From: Hyphodiscus hymeniophilus
Lineage: Eukaryota > Ascomycota > Leotiomycetes > Helotiales > Hyphodiscaceae
Length of the DNA stretch: 64,000 nt
NCBI GenBank assembly: GCA_016508695.1
Contig: VNKQ01000014.1
Coordinates: 1,550,001-1,614,000, forward strand
Reading direction: 5' to 3'
Position numbers and translations under genes: made by a program. Below the pieces are notes generated by a model that saw only the letters and a list, made by a program, of their open reading frames with translations, was not told the origin of the DNA and made no database searches. This document shows positions 22,790-35,306 of the stretch, one piece after another (the first letter of the stretch is position 1; each line of letters starts with the position of its first letter).

Positions 22790-24508
22790 ATGATTCGGCA
22801 AGATTTCGCGCGCATCGATCCCAAACGGCGGAGTAATGTCGACTTTCGCAAGAAGCAGTTCGCGACGCCTACATACCATAATCTCGAGTACAAGCATCGA
22901 TTGAACTTCTATACTGTGCCCCCAACGGCAGATATTACACTGGAGCAATTCGAGCAATGGGCTATTGATCGTTTAAGAGGTATGCTTCCAACACAAACCG
23001 CTGCAGATCCTGAGAGAAACGGGCGAAAAGAACCTATACTGACAAAATGACCACAGTCCTCGCGGAACTCGAAGCCTGTTCATTTCGGAACCGCTCCCCA
23101 ACCGAAACAGCAGCACACATGAAGCCTCTCCTCGACAAATATCTTCCCCTCTCTTCCTCGTCATCCAACTCGCCGTCCCTACAAGCAGAGCGCCAGAAAG
23201 ACCACTACTCGCATTTCATCCTTCGACTCGCGTTCGCATCAACCGAAGACCTGCGCCGTCGATTCTCTCGTGTCGAGACGGCCCTTTTCCGGCTGAGGTT
23301 CCAGGCCGATGATGTTAGGGAACGGATGAGTTTCGTGGAAGGCCTGAGTCTGGACTGGGAAGTTGTCACCGAGGATGAGAAAAGGGAGTTTGGTGAGGAG
23401 TTGAAAGCTGCTGGTGGTGGATACCCCAAAAGAATTGAGGAGGAGAGTTATTTCAAGGTTGATTGGGAGAGAGTACCGGAGTTGGTAGAGAGTAGGAGAG
23501 TCTTCCTGAGGGGTGGACGCGCATATGTCCCTGGACGTGAACAGGCGAGTATGGTTGTTGCGGAGTTCACTGCGAAGTTGGATAGAGCGCTCGAGGTTCG
23601 TTTCCCCCTCTCTCCAGTGAGGTTGGATAGTGACTGATCAATGCAGTTGACATCCCGCGCACTCCCTCGCCTCGACGAAGATGACCGACTGACACCTATT
23701 CTAACACATCTCTCCAACAACTTTACCACCCCTGACGCATCCTACCCCACAACAACAGCTCCCATTCCCGGCGCCGAAATCACCGCACGAAATATCGACA
23801 CGCTATCCGCGTCCTTCCCTCTGTGCATGCAGAATCTCCATCGTTCTCTTCGTCGGGATGCACATCTGAAGCATTACGGTCGTCTCCAGTACACATTATT
23901 CCTGAAGGGCATCGGCCTTAATCTAGAAGAATGTCTGCTGTTCTGGCGGCAGGGGTTCAAGAAGATCACGGACGATACGTTCAACAAGGAATACAGATAT
24001 AATGTTAGACACGCATACGGCGATGTAGGTGGAGATTCCAATAGGAGAGGCAACGGATACAGTGCTTTTAGTTGTCAGAAGATCTTGACCGAACATCCGC
24101 CTGGGCCGGGAGAGAGCCATGGCTGTCCTTACAGACACTTCTCGGTGGATAATTTGACAGCGTTGCTTCAGCAGGTAGGTGTCAAAGATCAGGAGGTGTT
24201 GAGAGGTGTGAAAGAGGATAAAGAGAAGCAAAAGTTCCATTTAGCTTGCAATCGGTATGTATACATCATGAGCTTGAGACAGTATTAAAGATGTTTTGTG
24301 ACTGTGACTGACTCTGGATAGCGTCTTCGAATATGCGCATAAGCAAGAAATTAAAAAGGTTAAAGACGACGGGACGTGGGGTGCGAATCAGCTCGAAACA
24401 ATCGTCCATCCGAACGAGTATTTCAAGCGCAGCTACCTACTCAAGAACTTAGGGAAAGGACAAGATGGTGCAGAGCCTGTAACCCATGATGTCAAGATGG
24501 AGGATTGA
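22790..24508 (+). CDS. PRI2: DNA primase large subunit (PriL)
   Basis: Four exons: 22790..22979, 23057..23595, 23647..24254, 24322..24508; introns 77, 51 and 67 nt; 507 residues, the normal eukaryotic length. The start is the ATG at 22790 (MIRQDFARIDPKRR), not the upstream TTG. The four 4Fe-4S ligands of PriL are present at Cys303, Cys386, Cys403 and Cys444, with almost the same spacing as the human enzyme. HGCPYRHF and LACNRVFEYAHK mark the iron-sulfur domain. Role: with the small subunit and Pol alpha it makes RNA primers at origins and on the lagging strand in the nucleus. Each splice phase closes exactly. Confidence 0.95.
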
Positions 24509-26249
24509 AAGCTATGCCAGCATAATGGCATGAAATACCAAGTACATGAACATGGAGTTTTGGGACAAGATGGTGGAGGTGTTTGGCGTTCTTTTAGGAT
24601 ACGTGGCTGCGCAGGCCAATTTGATAATTGGTGAAATAGGAGGGATGCTTGTGCAGTATGAAACGAACCAGAACCTATCTTGCTAGGCAGAGGAAACTGG
24701 AATTTAAATGCAAGACAAGAGCCGAGAAGGACGGATTGAAGCGTCTGGATAGCCCAAAGGTGCAGATCTCGTGGTGGTTTGAAGAGCACATCTTCCAATG
24801 GGCGCCACTTCTCCTGTCTTCATCCTTTGTCTTTTCTTTGGATACTTCTCAATTCCAAAGTTGCCTTAGTGGGCCTTGCTGTCCGAAAAGGGAGTTGTAG
24901 ATGTTCGCTTCTGGGAAAGTCGATCCCAGCAAATAAATCTGGAAACTTGCGCTACATGGATACGCATTTTCTGGCACCCACACTGATCGCACCACATGGA
25001 CCGAGTATTCGAGACTCGAATCAGCACGCTGAAAATAGAAGTATAGAAATCCTCTCCGTTTTTTCCAAGGTTGCTTCTCCGATGCAATCTCGCAGCTACC
25101 ACCTGGATCTTTCCTACAGGGTGGTAATGGTGGGTACTGCCATGCTTTTCCGAATTGAAACGTTAGTAAGATTGGCGATCGCTGGAAAAGTTTGAAAGAT
25201 AGTTCACGGAGGAGAATCTGACTGCCTCAATACTGGTTCAATTTTATACGTAGCGGACTAGTAAGAGGTAAGAGGGTTTGGTGTGGAGGAGCTTCGCGGA
25301 GAGGGAGGTGCTAAATAGCGATTCTAGGACTATGCTGAAGCAAGAGATTTGGTTATGTCTCAGGACCGTTATTTATATCCATGAAAGAGGCGTATTCCTC
25401 TCAGGAAACGGTTCCATGTCAATCATACCGCATCATCGACCGTATTTCTAAGTTGATTACCACTTTCACCGAGCAAGGAGATTAGAAGAAGCTTACCGAG
25501 TGCACGAATATAAAGATCGTTACTCTTCAAGCGGTAGATATAGCTATGTATTTTCTTACTAACTTGTGGAGGTTCAATCTCACCCATCAGTTCTACTGGG
25601 ATAAATATGGCCTAGTCGAATCTCATAGCCTGCATTCTCAAGTCGAAGGCGACTTTACAAATATCACGCCCAGAAAAGAGACAGATAACCAAAAGCGTGA
25701 CTCAAGTTTTTAGACAAGATCGACAACAAATTCTAACAACTTTAGCCCCAGTAAGTAGGTAAGTAAATACCAGACTTAATTTGTCTTCCTTTATTTAGAC
25801 CGCAACAGCAAGGCGTGACTGAGCCGTTTCCAGGGTTTTAAGTTTCAAAAGAAAGGGAAATAAGCGTAAAAAACCTTACGATGGGCTACACTTTTACATG
25901 TGATTCATGCACTATGCTGAAAATAATATATGAAAAGGCAAAGAACTCCTTCTTAGAGATCACGAGACCGTTCTCGAAATGGATAATGTTAAAGCGGCGC
26001 TAGACTAGCAGCTACCCCAGATTTTAAAGCCTTGCTCAAAGGAGAGCTGGATTAGTTGATAGACTACCTACCCAGTTTCTCTACCCTCCCATTCTAACGT
26101 CACGCCTCCCTTCGAATGTAGATATGAGACTGGGTAATTCACGATCATGATGCTGTGCTGATGGAAAGCCCCACTTAATCTCTAACTCCAAGCTCAACAA
26201 TCGCTGTTGCTGCCAGCTCGTCAACAATCTCCTCGCACGATCTGTCAAG
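24509..26249. other. 1.7-kb intergenic stretch
   Basis: No supported gene. Open frames at 24779-25195 and on the opposite strand lack motifs. AT content rises around 25480-25960. Confidence 0.5.
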
Positions 26250-28045
26250 ATGACAAGGAGAATCGTACGTTGCCCTCCTCATGTCTCGGCTTGGTGGTAG
26301 TAGTATGCTGATGATTTTCGCAGGTCCGCACATTGTGCCAGCTGGGCGCATTAGCAGTCTTCACCCTAGCTGTCGTGTGGGTGCTTGACAAACAATTCCG
26401 CGTCCTACCCTCCGCATTACACAATGTTATGCCCGCACACCACCCCGGCCTAGTCATTACGGATATCACAGTCACGACGTGCTCGACGGTCAATGTGTTC
26501 TCGAGCTGCAAGCTTGATGCTAGTGCCTGGCACCGTGTCGAGAAGGACCTGTACCTTGGGAAAGGCTGGGTTTCGAGCGCATACGTACATATACAGCGGA
26601 AGAAGGAAGAAGAACTCTTGCCAGAGGATAAGGTCATTGTTGATGTCAGTGTTGGTCGGTTGGACCCTTCTACCGGTGTAAAAGGCGAATCAGATGAGAG
26701 ATGGGAGAAGCGGCCAGCAGGCATTTGGTTAAAGCGATCTTCGAAACATCGAACGAGCGACTCGCACAACGCGATAACAGCAGTAGATGTATTGTTTGGC
26801 GCGGATGCAGTCGATCCAAGAGACGGTTGGGAAATGATAGGCACATCTCTTCTCTTGGCCTCTTCGGGCGAGACTCAGGAACCACGACTAAGCATACGGA
26901 GAGGGAAGCTGGTTGAGACAATGAAGCCCACACCCCGAATCAACGAACATGGGAAATTCAAGATCATGCAAGCAGCAGATCTACACTTGAGTACTGGCAC
27001 GGGCATCTGCAGAAATGAAGAGCCAGTGGGTCATAACGGTGGAAAATGTGAAGCGGATCCGCGGACTCTAGAGTTCGTGGGAAGACTGCTGGACGACGAG
27101 AAGCCGGATCTTGTGGTTTTGAGTGGTGATCAAATCAACGGCGAGACTGCGCCTGATGCGCAGAGCGTAAGGAACATCACGCAGACTTCGGACTTTTGCT
27201 GACTTTTCGCAGGCCATATTCAAGTACGCAGAACTTTTCATTAAGCGCAAAATCCCATACGCGACTATATTTGGCAATCATGACAATGAAGGCTCATTAC
27301 CTCGAGCGGGCCAAATGGCGTTAATCGAATCTCTACCATACTCCATCTCTGAACCCGGGCCTGAAGACATCGACGGAGTCGGAAATTATTACGTTGAAGT
27401 GCTTGCACACGGGAGCTCGAAGCATTCTGCCCTGACAATATACCTCCTCGATACGCACGCCTACTCTCCAGATGAGCGATCCTTCAAGGGCTACGACTGG
27501 TTGAAGAAGAATCAGATAGACTGGTTCAAGGAGACCGCAAAGGGATTAAAGAAGGCGCACGAAGGGTATTCTCATATCCACATGAACTTGGCTTTCATTC
27601 ATATTCCATTGCCCGAGTATAATGACGAGAGTCTGCCAAGAAAAGGGGAATGGAGAGAAGCTGTAACAGCACCAGGATTCAATTCCGGATTCAGAGATGC
27701 TTTGGTGGAGGAGAACGTTCTGATGGTGAGCTGCGGACAGTAAGTATTGTGCACTGTCGACCTAAAGCTGTACTGACTGAGCTTAGTGATCATGCAAACG
27801 AATATTGTGCCTTATCAAAGAACGAAGTAGATAACCCAGCTCTCTGGATGTGCTATGCAGGTGGAGCTGGTTTTGGAGGGTATGGCGGATACGGAGGATA
27901 TCACCGCCGTATTAGGTTCTTTGAAGTCGATGTGAATGAGGCTCGAATAACGACTTACAAAAGACTGGAGTATGGTGAGCTTGAGAAGAGGGTTGATGAG
28001 CAGATCATAGTGGAGGGTGGAAGGGTTGCACCACTTGCATCGTAG
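26250..28045 (+). CDS. DCR2-like calcineurin-type phosphoesterase, membrane-anchored
   Basis: Four exons: 26250..26264, 26324..27166, 27213..27739, 27787..28045; introns 59, 46 and 47 nt; 547 residues. The first exon is only 15 nt (MTRRI) and joins VRTLCQLGA. An N-terminal hydrophobic helix (LGALAVFTLAVVWVLD) suggests a type II membrane anchor. Metallophosphatase motifs are complete: KIMQAADLHLS (DxH), VVLSGDQING (GDxxx), IFGNHDNEG (GNHD), AFIHIPL and SCGHDHANEY (GHxH). In yeast, DCR2 dephosphorylates Ire1 and helps end the unfolded-protein response; that role is inferred here from family only. A Gly/Tyr-rich insert (GAGFGGYGGYGGY) lies near the end. Confidence 0.92.
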
Positions 28046-28363
28046 ATTATGGGAAATAGGAACAGGCGTTTAGGGAAAAGGGAGCATGTCCTGGTGTTTA
28101 CGATGGAACGGCCTTTTGGATTGTGTAGCTGTTTTTACTGTACATGGAATAAGCGATACCACTTCTTGTTAGTCTTCAATCAATTCTTGCAATCCAAGTT
28201 CTTCAATGTTACCGAATCACCGTAATCAGTATGATGTGAGCCTCGAAGGTCAAACCCGCATCGTAATACTTCGAGGTTCGGTCCCGCTGTCATTGACTAG
28301 TTCTCAGCCTCTCATCCGAACGATGCCATCCTCTTTCCCATCAATGGAGATGCACAGATCCAG
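28046..28363. other. Intergenic, promoter of the OXNAD-like gene
   Basis: About 320 bp. No other feature seen. Confidence 0.5.
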
Positions 28364-29302
28364 ATGCTTCACCGCTATTGTCAACCCTTTTTCAGATCTA
28401 CGTTCGCTCACGCATTCTACTCAATTCGTACAATGGCAACGCCAGCAGAAAGGAAGATATTGAGCCACGTCGAACGAACAGCCGGAGAACCACGTGACGA
28501 CTCTCTACACAGTGTCGTCCTGAAGAGGATCGACCAGGTCAACCCAGATATCCGTTTGTTACGATTATCTCCGACCCCAGGCAGTGGCTTCACGTTCCTT
28601 CCCGGCCAATGGCTCGATGTCCATGTTCCAAATTGCTCGAAAGCGGGGGGTTTCACCGTGACCTCCCCACCTTCGCTGCTCTCGTCCAAAAATACGAACC
28701 CTTACTTTGAGCTTGCCATTCAGCGCTCCGAAAGCAATCCTCCTGCTGCTTGGCTCTGGAGGCCTGAGAAAGAGATCCTGGGCTCGGAATTGCAGGTCAG
28801 GGTCGGAGGAAGCTTCGTCTGGCCTCCGAAGTTCTACGGCGATGAGATCAGGAGGGTTGTGTTCGTTGCTGGTGGGGTCGGAATCAACCCATTGATCAGT
28901 ATGCTCAGCGATATATCTCACTCCGACCCGGTACCATTTGATATCAAGTTCCTTTATACGCTCCGAGATCCAGGCTCTTCGCGAAGCGGAGCCTCCATCT
29001 TGTTCATGGAACGTTTGGTGAAAATCTTCAATAATTTGGAGAGTGAGGAGGCTTTGCAGGTCTTTCTGACAGGTGGCAAAGACGGAGATGGCGTTATTGA
29101 GTGTAATGAGAATGAGGTTAGGTTCCAAGGAAGTAGAGTTGGGAAGGAAGACTTGTTAAAGGCGTTAGGGGAGGTGGGGGATAGGAAGGGAACCCTCGTC
29201 TATATCTGTGGCGCTCCCAACATGACAGACGAGTTTGTCCAAGCTGCAAGAGAAGCAGATGGGATGGATGAGAGGCATGTGTTTTGCGAAAGGTGGTGGT
29301 AG
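28364..29302 (+). CDS. OXNAD1-like FAD/NAD(P) oxidoreductase
   Basis: Single exon, 312 residues. The first 23 residues (MLHRYCQPFFRSTFAHAFYS) are basic and hydrophobic, probably a mitochondrial presequence; a second ATG at residue 24 would give a cytosolic form. A ferredoxin-reductase-type FAD domain (about 45-155; FLPGQWLDV, FTVTSPPSL) is followed by an NAD(P)-binding half with VAGGVGINPLISML, LYTLRDPGS and YICGAPNMTDEF. It ends FCERWW, with an aromatic C-terminus as in this family. OXNAD1 is a poorly characterised electron-transfer flavoprotein; the partner is unknown. Confidence 0.9.
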   Translation: MLHRYCQPFFRSTFAHAFYSIRTMATPAERKILSHVERTAGEPRDDSLHSVVLKRIDQVNPDIRLLRLSPTPGSGFTFLPGQWLDVHVPNCSKAGGFTVTSPPSLLSSKNTNPYFELAIQRSESNPPAAWLWRPEKEILGSELQVRVGGSFVWPPKFYGDEIRRVVFVAGGVGINPLISMLSDISHSDPVPFDIKFLYTLRDPGSSRSGASILFMERLVKIFNNLESEEALQVFLTGGKDGDGVIECNENEVRFQGSRVGKEDLLKALGEVGDRKGTLVYICGAPNMTDEFVQAAREADGMDERHVFCERWW

Positions 29303-30417
29303 ATCTGACCGGGCTGTTCTGTGAGGGATGAAGGTTGAACGATGTGTAATTGTCAATGTCGACAGATTATGATGATGCACGTAGGATTTAGCAACGAGAG
29401 ATCTAGCAGCCGTTCAGATATCGAATACAGACTCTCCGACTTGTTTTCATCGATATGGAGTTATGGAAGGCAGAGCTGCTTGAAGGGATAAACGAGCTGG
29501 ATTATCCAGAGACAGGTTTGTTGCTTGGGACACACAAGTTGCAAAACAGGCTGTTCCACCATCTTGTGCCGCTACTGGACCATACCTTACATTATGTCGC
29601 AATAAACAGGCAGGCATATGGAAACATGTGGTCTCAGGCGAGTTCATGAACTCCAGCCGTACAGGTCAGCTTTCACCGAAAAGTTGGTTAGGAAGATTGG
29701 AAGTGGAACACTGTATGCGTCGTCTACCCAAACCACCGGTATCTTCCTCGGGTGGTGCCCGATAGGTTGTCGAATACTTTACCGCCATCCCTTGTCGCGA
29801 TCCCATGCCCATGTGCAGATCTTCACACATGAGAGCAATATGGAGGGAATATTAACAGCAGCAACATCGTAGGACCATGGGAAACAGACATTAAAGATGG
29901 GTAGAGACTCCTCTACTGATTGTATTGTAGGGCAGAGCTCCACGACAGCTACTGGGTACTACGTGCTACAGATAGCAACACGTCCTACACGTCAAGGCCG
30001 CTAAATAATGCAATTATTTAACCTTCTTTGGATAGTTACTTCTGAAAGCAGACTTAATGGTTATTAAGTATTATATCCGATGCTGTGGACGAATTCAATA
30101 ACTTGATGAAAAGTGTAGCCACACAGCTGCGCCTCCAAAGATAACGACGGAGATCGATGCTACGGTAGTTCCGACGTCTCTGAGGCAGGAAGACGGAGGA
30201 TGTCAAGGCCTTAACAGACAAAGTAAGGCATGTCATGAAGTCGAAAGGACACTATCACGAGGTAATAGCTATCCCAAATCATGACGTCAATGACCTCCCT
30301 TTCTCCCGTTACACGAAAGTAACATATATGCTCCCCTTTCATCGTTCTAAGGCATAGAAATACTTCAACATAATACAATTCAGCACCTTACTGAAACGTC
30401 TGCGATTATCCGCAAAA
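29303..30417. other. 1.1-kb intergenic stretch
   Basis: No supported gene. Short overlapping frames only. Confidence 0.5.
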
Positions 30418-31029
30418 ATGGTTAAGGACAATGATACAGTCATTGAGTAAACCCTCCTTTACTTGCCCCCATTACATACGAATGTCGATCTTATATCGCA
30501 CTCGCAGTCCAAAAGGGATAGAGATTAACGGAATCGATAGGGAATTCAACTCTCTCGTCAACATGTCAGCAAAGGAGCTCGAAGACTGGCTGAAATCTGA
30601 AGGATCCGAATCATCTGGATGGCGCAAGGACGACGGCAGCGGAGAAACAATCGGCCATGAAAGGTCCATTCCATCTTTCCTTGATCCCCATTTCATCTCG
30701 CTGAAAGTAAATGAATTTGCAGTGGAATGCAAATACACTGAGACTTTGTGCTAACAAGCTGGGAGCGTAGTGGAACCAAAATCGTTGAGATATTGAAAAA
30801 GAATCCGAAGAAAGATCCTGCAAAATACGATCAAGGTAGGTTTTCAAGACCAGAAAGCTGCCTACTTCACAGAACGAGGCTAATATAAACAGACGATATC
30901 GATCATATGCGTCGTGTAGTTTCTTACTGTAAGAGGCACTTGGCTCAGGAGGAGAAGGCAAAGCAGGACACGAGTAGCAAGAGTTACAAAAGTTTGAAGA
31001 ATTGGGGTCATGATGCTCAAAAGTCGTAA
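30418..31029 (+). CDS. DUF3140-domain protein
   Basis: Four exons: 30418..30446, 30541..30663, 30771..30835, 30893..31029; introns 94, 107 and 57 nt; 117 residues. The spliced protein begins MVKDNDTVIEEFNSLVNMS and contains KELEDWLKSEGSESSGW, SGTKIVEILKKNPKK, DDIDHMRRVVSYCKRHLAQ-like blocks and a KSLKNWGHDA end. That is the DUF3140 fold, found in bacteria and fungi and sometimes described as DNA-binding; function unknown. The small charged protein has no signal peptide. It is spread over four short exons, so no single open frame shows it; antisense frames here should be ignored. Confidence 0.88.
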
Positions 31030-32063
31030 ACTATTATGCTTGCTATTATAGCTATAGAATCAACTTTCTTCTTGCTTTATGTTGGTTATTACAAGTATAC
31101 CGATTCAATGTGAGGCCGGTCAGAGTAGATCTGACATGAAGGACCTTTTAGCGATTAAATCAGCTCTACTTTACCATCCTTAATTCCTCTTATGACCTCT
31201 TTTTGACGTTTATTTGGTTCGATAGGGGTTACATGGAGAGTAACAACTTAGTAGGAAAGGCTCTGCTCAATCGCGTTCTCCATAGAAAAGAACTATTGGA
31301 CGTCGTGATTGGGAAAGGGTGGAACAGATAGGTATTTGGCAGACAGCTGGTGGCGTGGTTTTGCCGAGAAAGTGGCATAATGTACTCCAAACATCCATTT
31401 GGGTGGCGGGGGACTGGTAGGGTAAAGGTAATCAACCTAATGAAGCCATGGAATATGGGGTATGCGACGCTAACGGATAGTTCAGGGCATGGAGCTTTCC
31501 GAGGAGGTCCTTGTCCCGCGCATCGCCAACCACAGCCCCAAGTCGGTTACTGTAAGCTTGACTCTTCATTTCAACATGCAAATAGAGTCAAGCAAAGTCA
31601 AGTAGAGTCAAGTAGAGTGAGTACATGGTACAACCACTTTTGGCACTCTCTACGAAGCGCGAGAGGCAGAACATCATGCATCCGGGACAGATAGACCATC
31701 AGAGACCTGCCAATTTGCCTTTCGGGCATGCATTGGATATGGACCGCTTGAAGAACCGGCACAGCTCAGGAAACCGGTTGAACTCTTCGCCCAATGCAGA
31801 TACATTTCGCGAATTTTACTTGGGTACGTGGGAGCGGCCCTTGCCATCCTCACCAGCAGCAGCAACATATCAATGGCCAAAAATAACAAAAGACTAAGTC
31901 TCCCTCAACTTCCTCGATCGGTAGCTGTTAAATGCTCTTGTCGAGAAGTTCTCATCAAATGGAATTCTGAGTCTCGTTCCTCATTTCCATTTTCATCCAC
32001 GTGGAGTATCTTCTGAGAAAACACACCCATTGGACTCTGCAAGATCTGTGTATATTCCTGGCA
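31030..32063. other. 1-kb intergenic stretch with a short tandem repeat
   Basis: No supported gene. A small array of AGTCAAG units lies at 31584-31620. Confidence 0.5.
31584..31620. repeat. Short imperfect tandem repeat (AGTCAAGTAG)
   Basis: Three to four copies of an approximately 10-bp unit. No function evident. Confidence 0.7.
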
Positions 32064-32717
32064 ATGATACCGAAAATGGCCTTGCTCATTTCAAATTCTA
32101 TTGAATCTGCCAATTCCCAGCCCTCCCAAGTCTACGAACTCATATCGACAAAGAATCTGAAGTCGCATCAGCTCTTCCTCTCAACTAGGCCCAACATCCC
32201 TCTCTACACTATAGAGACCCACGAATCCCTCTCAAAACATAAACCCTCCATCCTCCTCCATGCAGGAACATCTAAGAGCTCCCCTGTAGTTGGAGTAGTG
32301 GAATTGCATTCCCATCATTCAATGTACCACACATTCGGACTCGGCGATCCTTCTGCCCTACAACAACAAAACGAAGACAAGAGCAAGCGAATGATCTGGC
32401 AAAGGATGCAGCGGAAGAAGAAATGGAATTATCGTTCGTATGAGTTTGAATTTGAGGGGGTTGTCTATACCTGGCGGAGGACAAGCGATAGGTGGTACAA
32501 GCATTTGAAGGACATGGAGCTGAGGGTTGGGAGGGAGGAGGATGGGAGGTTAGTTGGGTGTTGGAAAGGAGGAAGCAGGATTAATGTTAAAAGGGGCACT
32601 TTCTGTCTCGTACGAGAAGATAAGGAAGGAAAAAAAGAGGAGAGGGAGAGGTTTGAGGTTGTAGTTCTGCTAACTGGATTGGCGATCATCGAGGCGTATA
32701 GAAGGAGGACGCGATAA
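32064..32717 (+). CDS. Hypothetical beta-rich fungal protein
   Basis: Single exon, 217 residues, starting at the ATG at 32064 (upstream codons in frame use a GTG). I do not recognise it firmly. It has an N-terminal VYELISTKN block, then PLYTIETH, VVGVVELH, FEGVVYTWRRTSDRWYKHLKD and KRGTFCLVRED. The alternation of beta strands and the PLY-I motif resemble small fungal tubby-C-terminal-like (DUF6593-type) proteins. No membrane segment or signal peptide. Convergent with the lipase gene 93 bp away. Confidence 0.6.
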   Translation: MIPKMALLISNSIESANSQPSQVYELISTKNLKSHQLFLSTRPNIPLYTIETHESLSKHKPSILLHAGTSKSSPVVGVVELHSHHSMYHTFGLGDPSALQQQNEDKSKRMIWQRMQRKKKWNYRSYEFEFEGVVYTWRRTSDRWYKHLKDMELRVGREEDGRLVGCWKGGSRINVKRGTFCLVREDKEGKKEERERFEVVVLLTGLAIIEAYRRRTR

Positions 32718-32810
32718 AACCGTACTTCGATCAGATAATTGAAAAAATCGTTTGCGAATATGCTTCAAATCCTATCCTGGGGCCAAACTCCACTGCAAAT
32801 TCAGAAAAAA

Positions 32811-33773
32811 TTACAATTTAGCGTTTGCCGTTACACCCTCTCCACATCGAGCCAAAATCCAATCCGCAACGTCCTTCGCAAAGACTTCTCTGTTATCAGG
32901 CAAATCAGCATGCAGCTGATGATACCAGCCCTCATAGGTCTTAAACGTTTTATCTTCGACGGTGCTTTGCTGGTCGAACCACTTCTTGCTCGCCTCATAG
33001 CTCGTTCCTTTGTCTGCTGTTCCATGCCCGAGCCAGAGACTGATAACTTTATCATTCAGCTTCACCTTACCCTCATTAAGATTCGCTGTCCGATCTAGGA
33101 GTCCAGCTAATCCTTCCAATGTACCCATACCGTGCAATAACTTGTCTTCATAGATTGAAGCTACGACCTCTGGATCGCGCGTAACGTTCTCAGCTGGGAG
33201 CGCAGAAGCTAAAAGACGATGCGGCAGCACCCTCCCTGCCAATCTACCAAAGAATACTGTAAGGAAGTTTGGTTCGAAGCCTTTGGGGAAGCCGATGAAG
33301 GGACTTTCCATTATCCAACCTCTCACGCTCCCCATCAATTCTTTATATTTCGGGTCGCTCGCCAGTGTCAGGATTTCTCCGCCACCCATGCTGTGCCCCG
33401 CAACGAACAATGGCACCTCACTTGGTAGATGGCTTTTGATGAAGGAAGCTATATCAGATATGACGAGCGAGGTAGGACCTGTAAGGCCGCGTTGGGAGGG
33501 GTTTTTGACTGAGCGACCCCATCCACGTTGGTCGAAGCCATGGACAGCGATACCCCGGGAGGTGAGGTAGGGGAACAGGATATAGTAGCGGTCGATGTGA
33601 TCATTGAAGCCGTGTATGAAGATGAGAGTTGCTTTCGGGTTACCTTCGGGCTGCGAGGGAGCTGTTAATGGGGTCGAAAGGCATCAGGAGCGATGTTTTG
33701 GACGAACCAGCCACGATTTCGTGTATAAGGACGTATCGCCTATCTGGTGAGAACCTTCGACTTCCTTCGCCAT
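32811..33773 (-). CDS. Monoacylglycerol lipase-like serine hydrolase
   Basis: Two exons, complement(32811..33650, 33708..33773), intron 33651-33707 (57 nt), 301 residues, the usual length. Exon 1 (22 codons) ends YTKSWL and joins PEGNPKATLIFIHGF, the oxyanion HGF motif. FDQRGWGRS follows. The nucleophile is in VAGHSMGGG, the acid in LGHGTADKGT and the His in YEGWYHQLHAD. This is the Serine aminopeptidase S33 / YJU3-type hydrolase that releases glycerol and fatty acid from monoglycerides at lipid droplets or the outer mitochondrial membrane in yeast. Divergent from the TRM61-like gene, 199 bp apart. Confidence 0.92.
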
Positions 33774-33972
33774 CTTTATCAATTGTTACTGCAAAGATAA
33801 GACAGTGTAGGTCGTTTTGCGGGAGTTTTCAATTGTTGGGTTGTTATGGATTCTGGGGAAAGCTCGCTCAGATCAGACCTCGGTATCAGCACAGACCCTG
33901 AGAGGCGGCCGCTGGCGGGCATTAACGCATGCTTTGGAGCTTCACTTTTCGTATGGGGTGTTATCGACTACA

Positions 33973-35306
33973 ATGACAGCCCCAACAGCCTCTCTCCGGT
34001 GCGCGACATCATGTCTCTACAATTCTCGTATACCACAGGGCCTAAGACGCAGCGGAAAGAGGTATGCCAGTACGTGTAGGAAGACATTCAGGGGTTCGAG
34101 CTTTTTTCCCTATGCAGACTTCCTCTACGTTTCTAATTAGCCTCAGAGAATGACATTGTTTTGTTGAAGCAAAAACGTGGTAAAGATCCTGCTCCGATCC
34201 TTAGTAAACCGCTTCGTCCCGGCAGCCTTATTGCTACTGAAAAGGGCCGGGGCTCTATTGCGGCAGATGATATTCTTGGAAAGAGGGCACGAGATATAGT
34301 CCGCAATACGAAGGGTATCGAATTCAGGATACTTGAACCTTCACTAGGAGAGTATACAGATCTTTCGCCACGCCTCGTTACTCCGATCTATTCGCAGGAC
34401 ACCAGCTTGATCGTTTCCCTTCTCGACCTTCATCCAAGCAACCCTGGTGCAGACAATCGCGGAGGGCATGATAAATTGGAGATCTTCGAGGCTGGAACAG
34501 GTCATGGAGCCTTGACTCTGAACCTTGCACGAGCGGTCCACGGTGCGAATACGCCTGCACCGCCCATACCGCAGATCAAGAGCGAATACGAGAATGCCGA
34601 TGCAGAGCTCGAAGCAAACGCGGCCCAAGGAATATACCACAATTGGCGTGGCAATCGAAGAGCCATTATCCACACGCTCGACCAGTCCGCACTCTATTCG
34701 AAGCATGCACAGAAGGTTGTCAAAGATTATCGGCAGGGAATGTACTTTCCAAACGTCGATTTTCACGTTGGCTCGATTGGCAATTTCCTCTCCCAACGAC
34801 CAGAGACTCCCTCCCTAGACCACGCAATCCTTGACCTTCCGAATACGGATCATTATCTTGAGATTGTTGGAAAAGCTCTGAAGTCCAACGGCGCCTTGAT
34901 CACATGGTGTCCTAGTATAACGCAAATCATCAAATGTATCAATCTTGTCAAAGAAAGTCACTTGCCTCTGCTCCTTGTGAGGGTGATCGAGGTCGGAGCC
35001 GGCTTCAGCGGAGGACGGGAATGGGATGTTAGATTGGTGAAGCCAAGGGCTTTATCAAAAGCCAAATCGCAAGTCACAGAGTCAGGACCAGACGAGGAAG
35101 AGCCGCCATCTGTAGAAGAGCTCTCAGTTTTCGTGAATACTCCTGCCCAAAATGAGGGTTGGGAGATGATCTGCAGGCCAAAAGTCGGCATGCGAATCGT
35201 TGGGGGAGGTTTCATTGCTCTCTGGCGAAAGATGGAGCAAGACTTTGAGCCAGTAATGGATGAGGAATCACCGGCTGATTTGTTATCTTCCTCGGATGAA
35301 AGCTGA
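33973..35306 (+). CDS. tRNA (adenine-58-N1) methyltransferase, TRM61-like, probably mitochondrial
   Basis: Two exons, 33973..34075 and 34141..35306, intron 34076-34140 (65 nt), 422 residues. The N-terminus (MTAPTASLRCATSCLYNSR...RRSGKRYAST) is a classical mitochondrial presequence. The body has ENDIVLLKQKR, LVTPIYSQDTSLIVSLLDL, SAM motif I IFEAGTGHGALTLNLARA, LDHAILDLPNTDHYL (the D-x-x-x-x-D-P region) and GALITWCPSITQI. This is the GCD14/TRM61 fold, which methylates A58 of the T-loop. The presequence points to the organellar enzyme rather than the nuclear TRM6/TRM61 complex (inference). Confidence 0.88.
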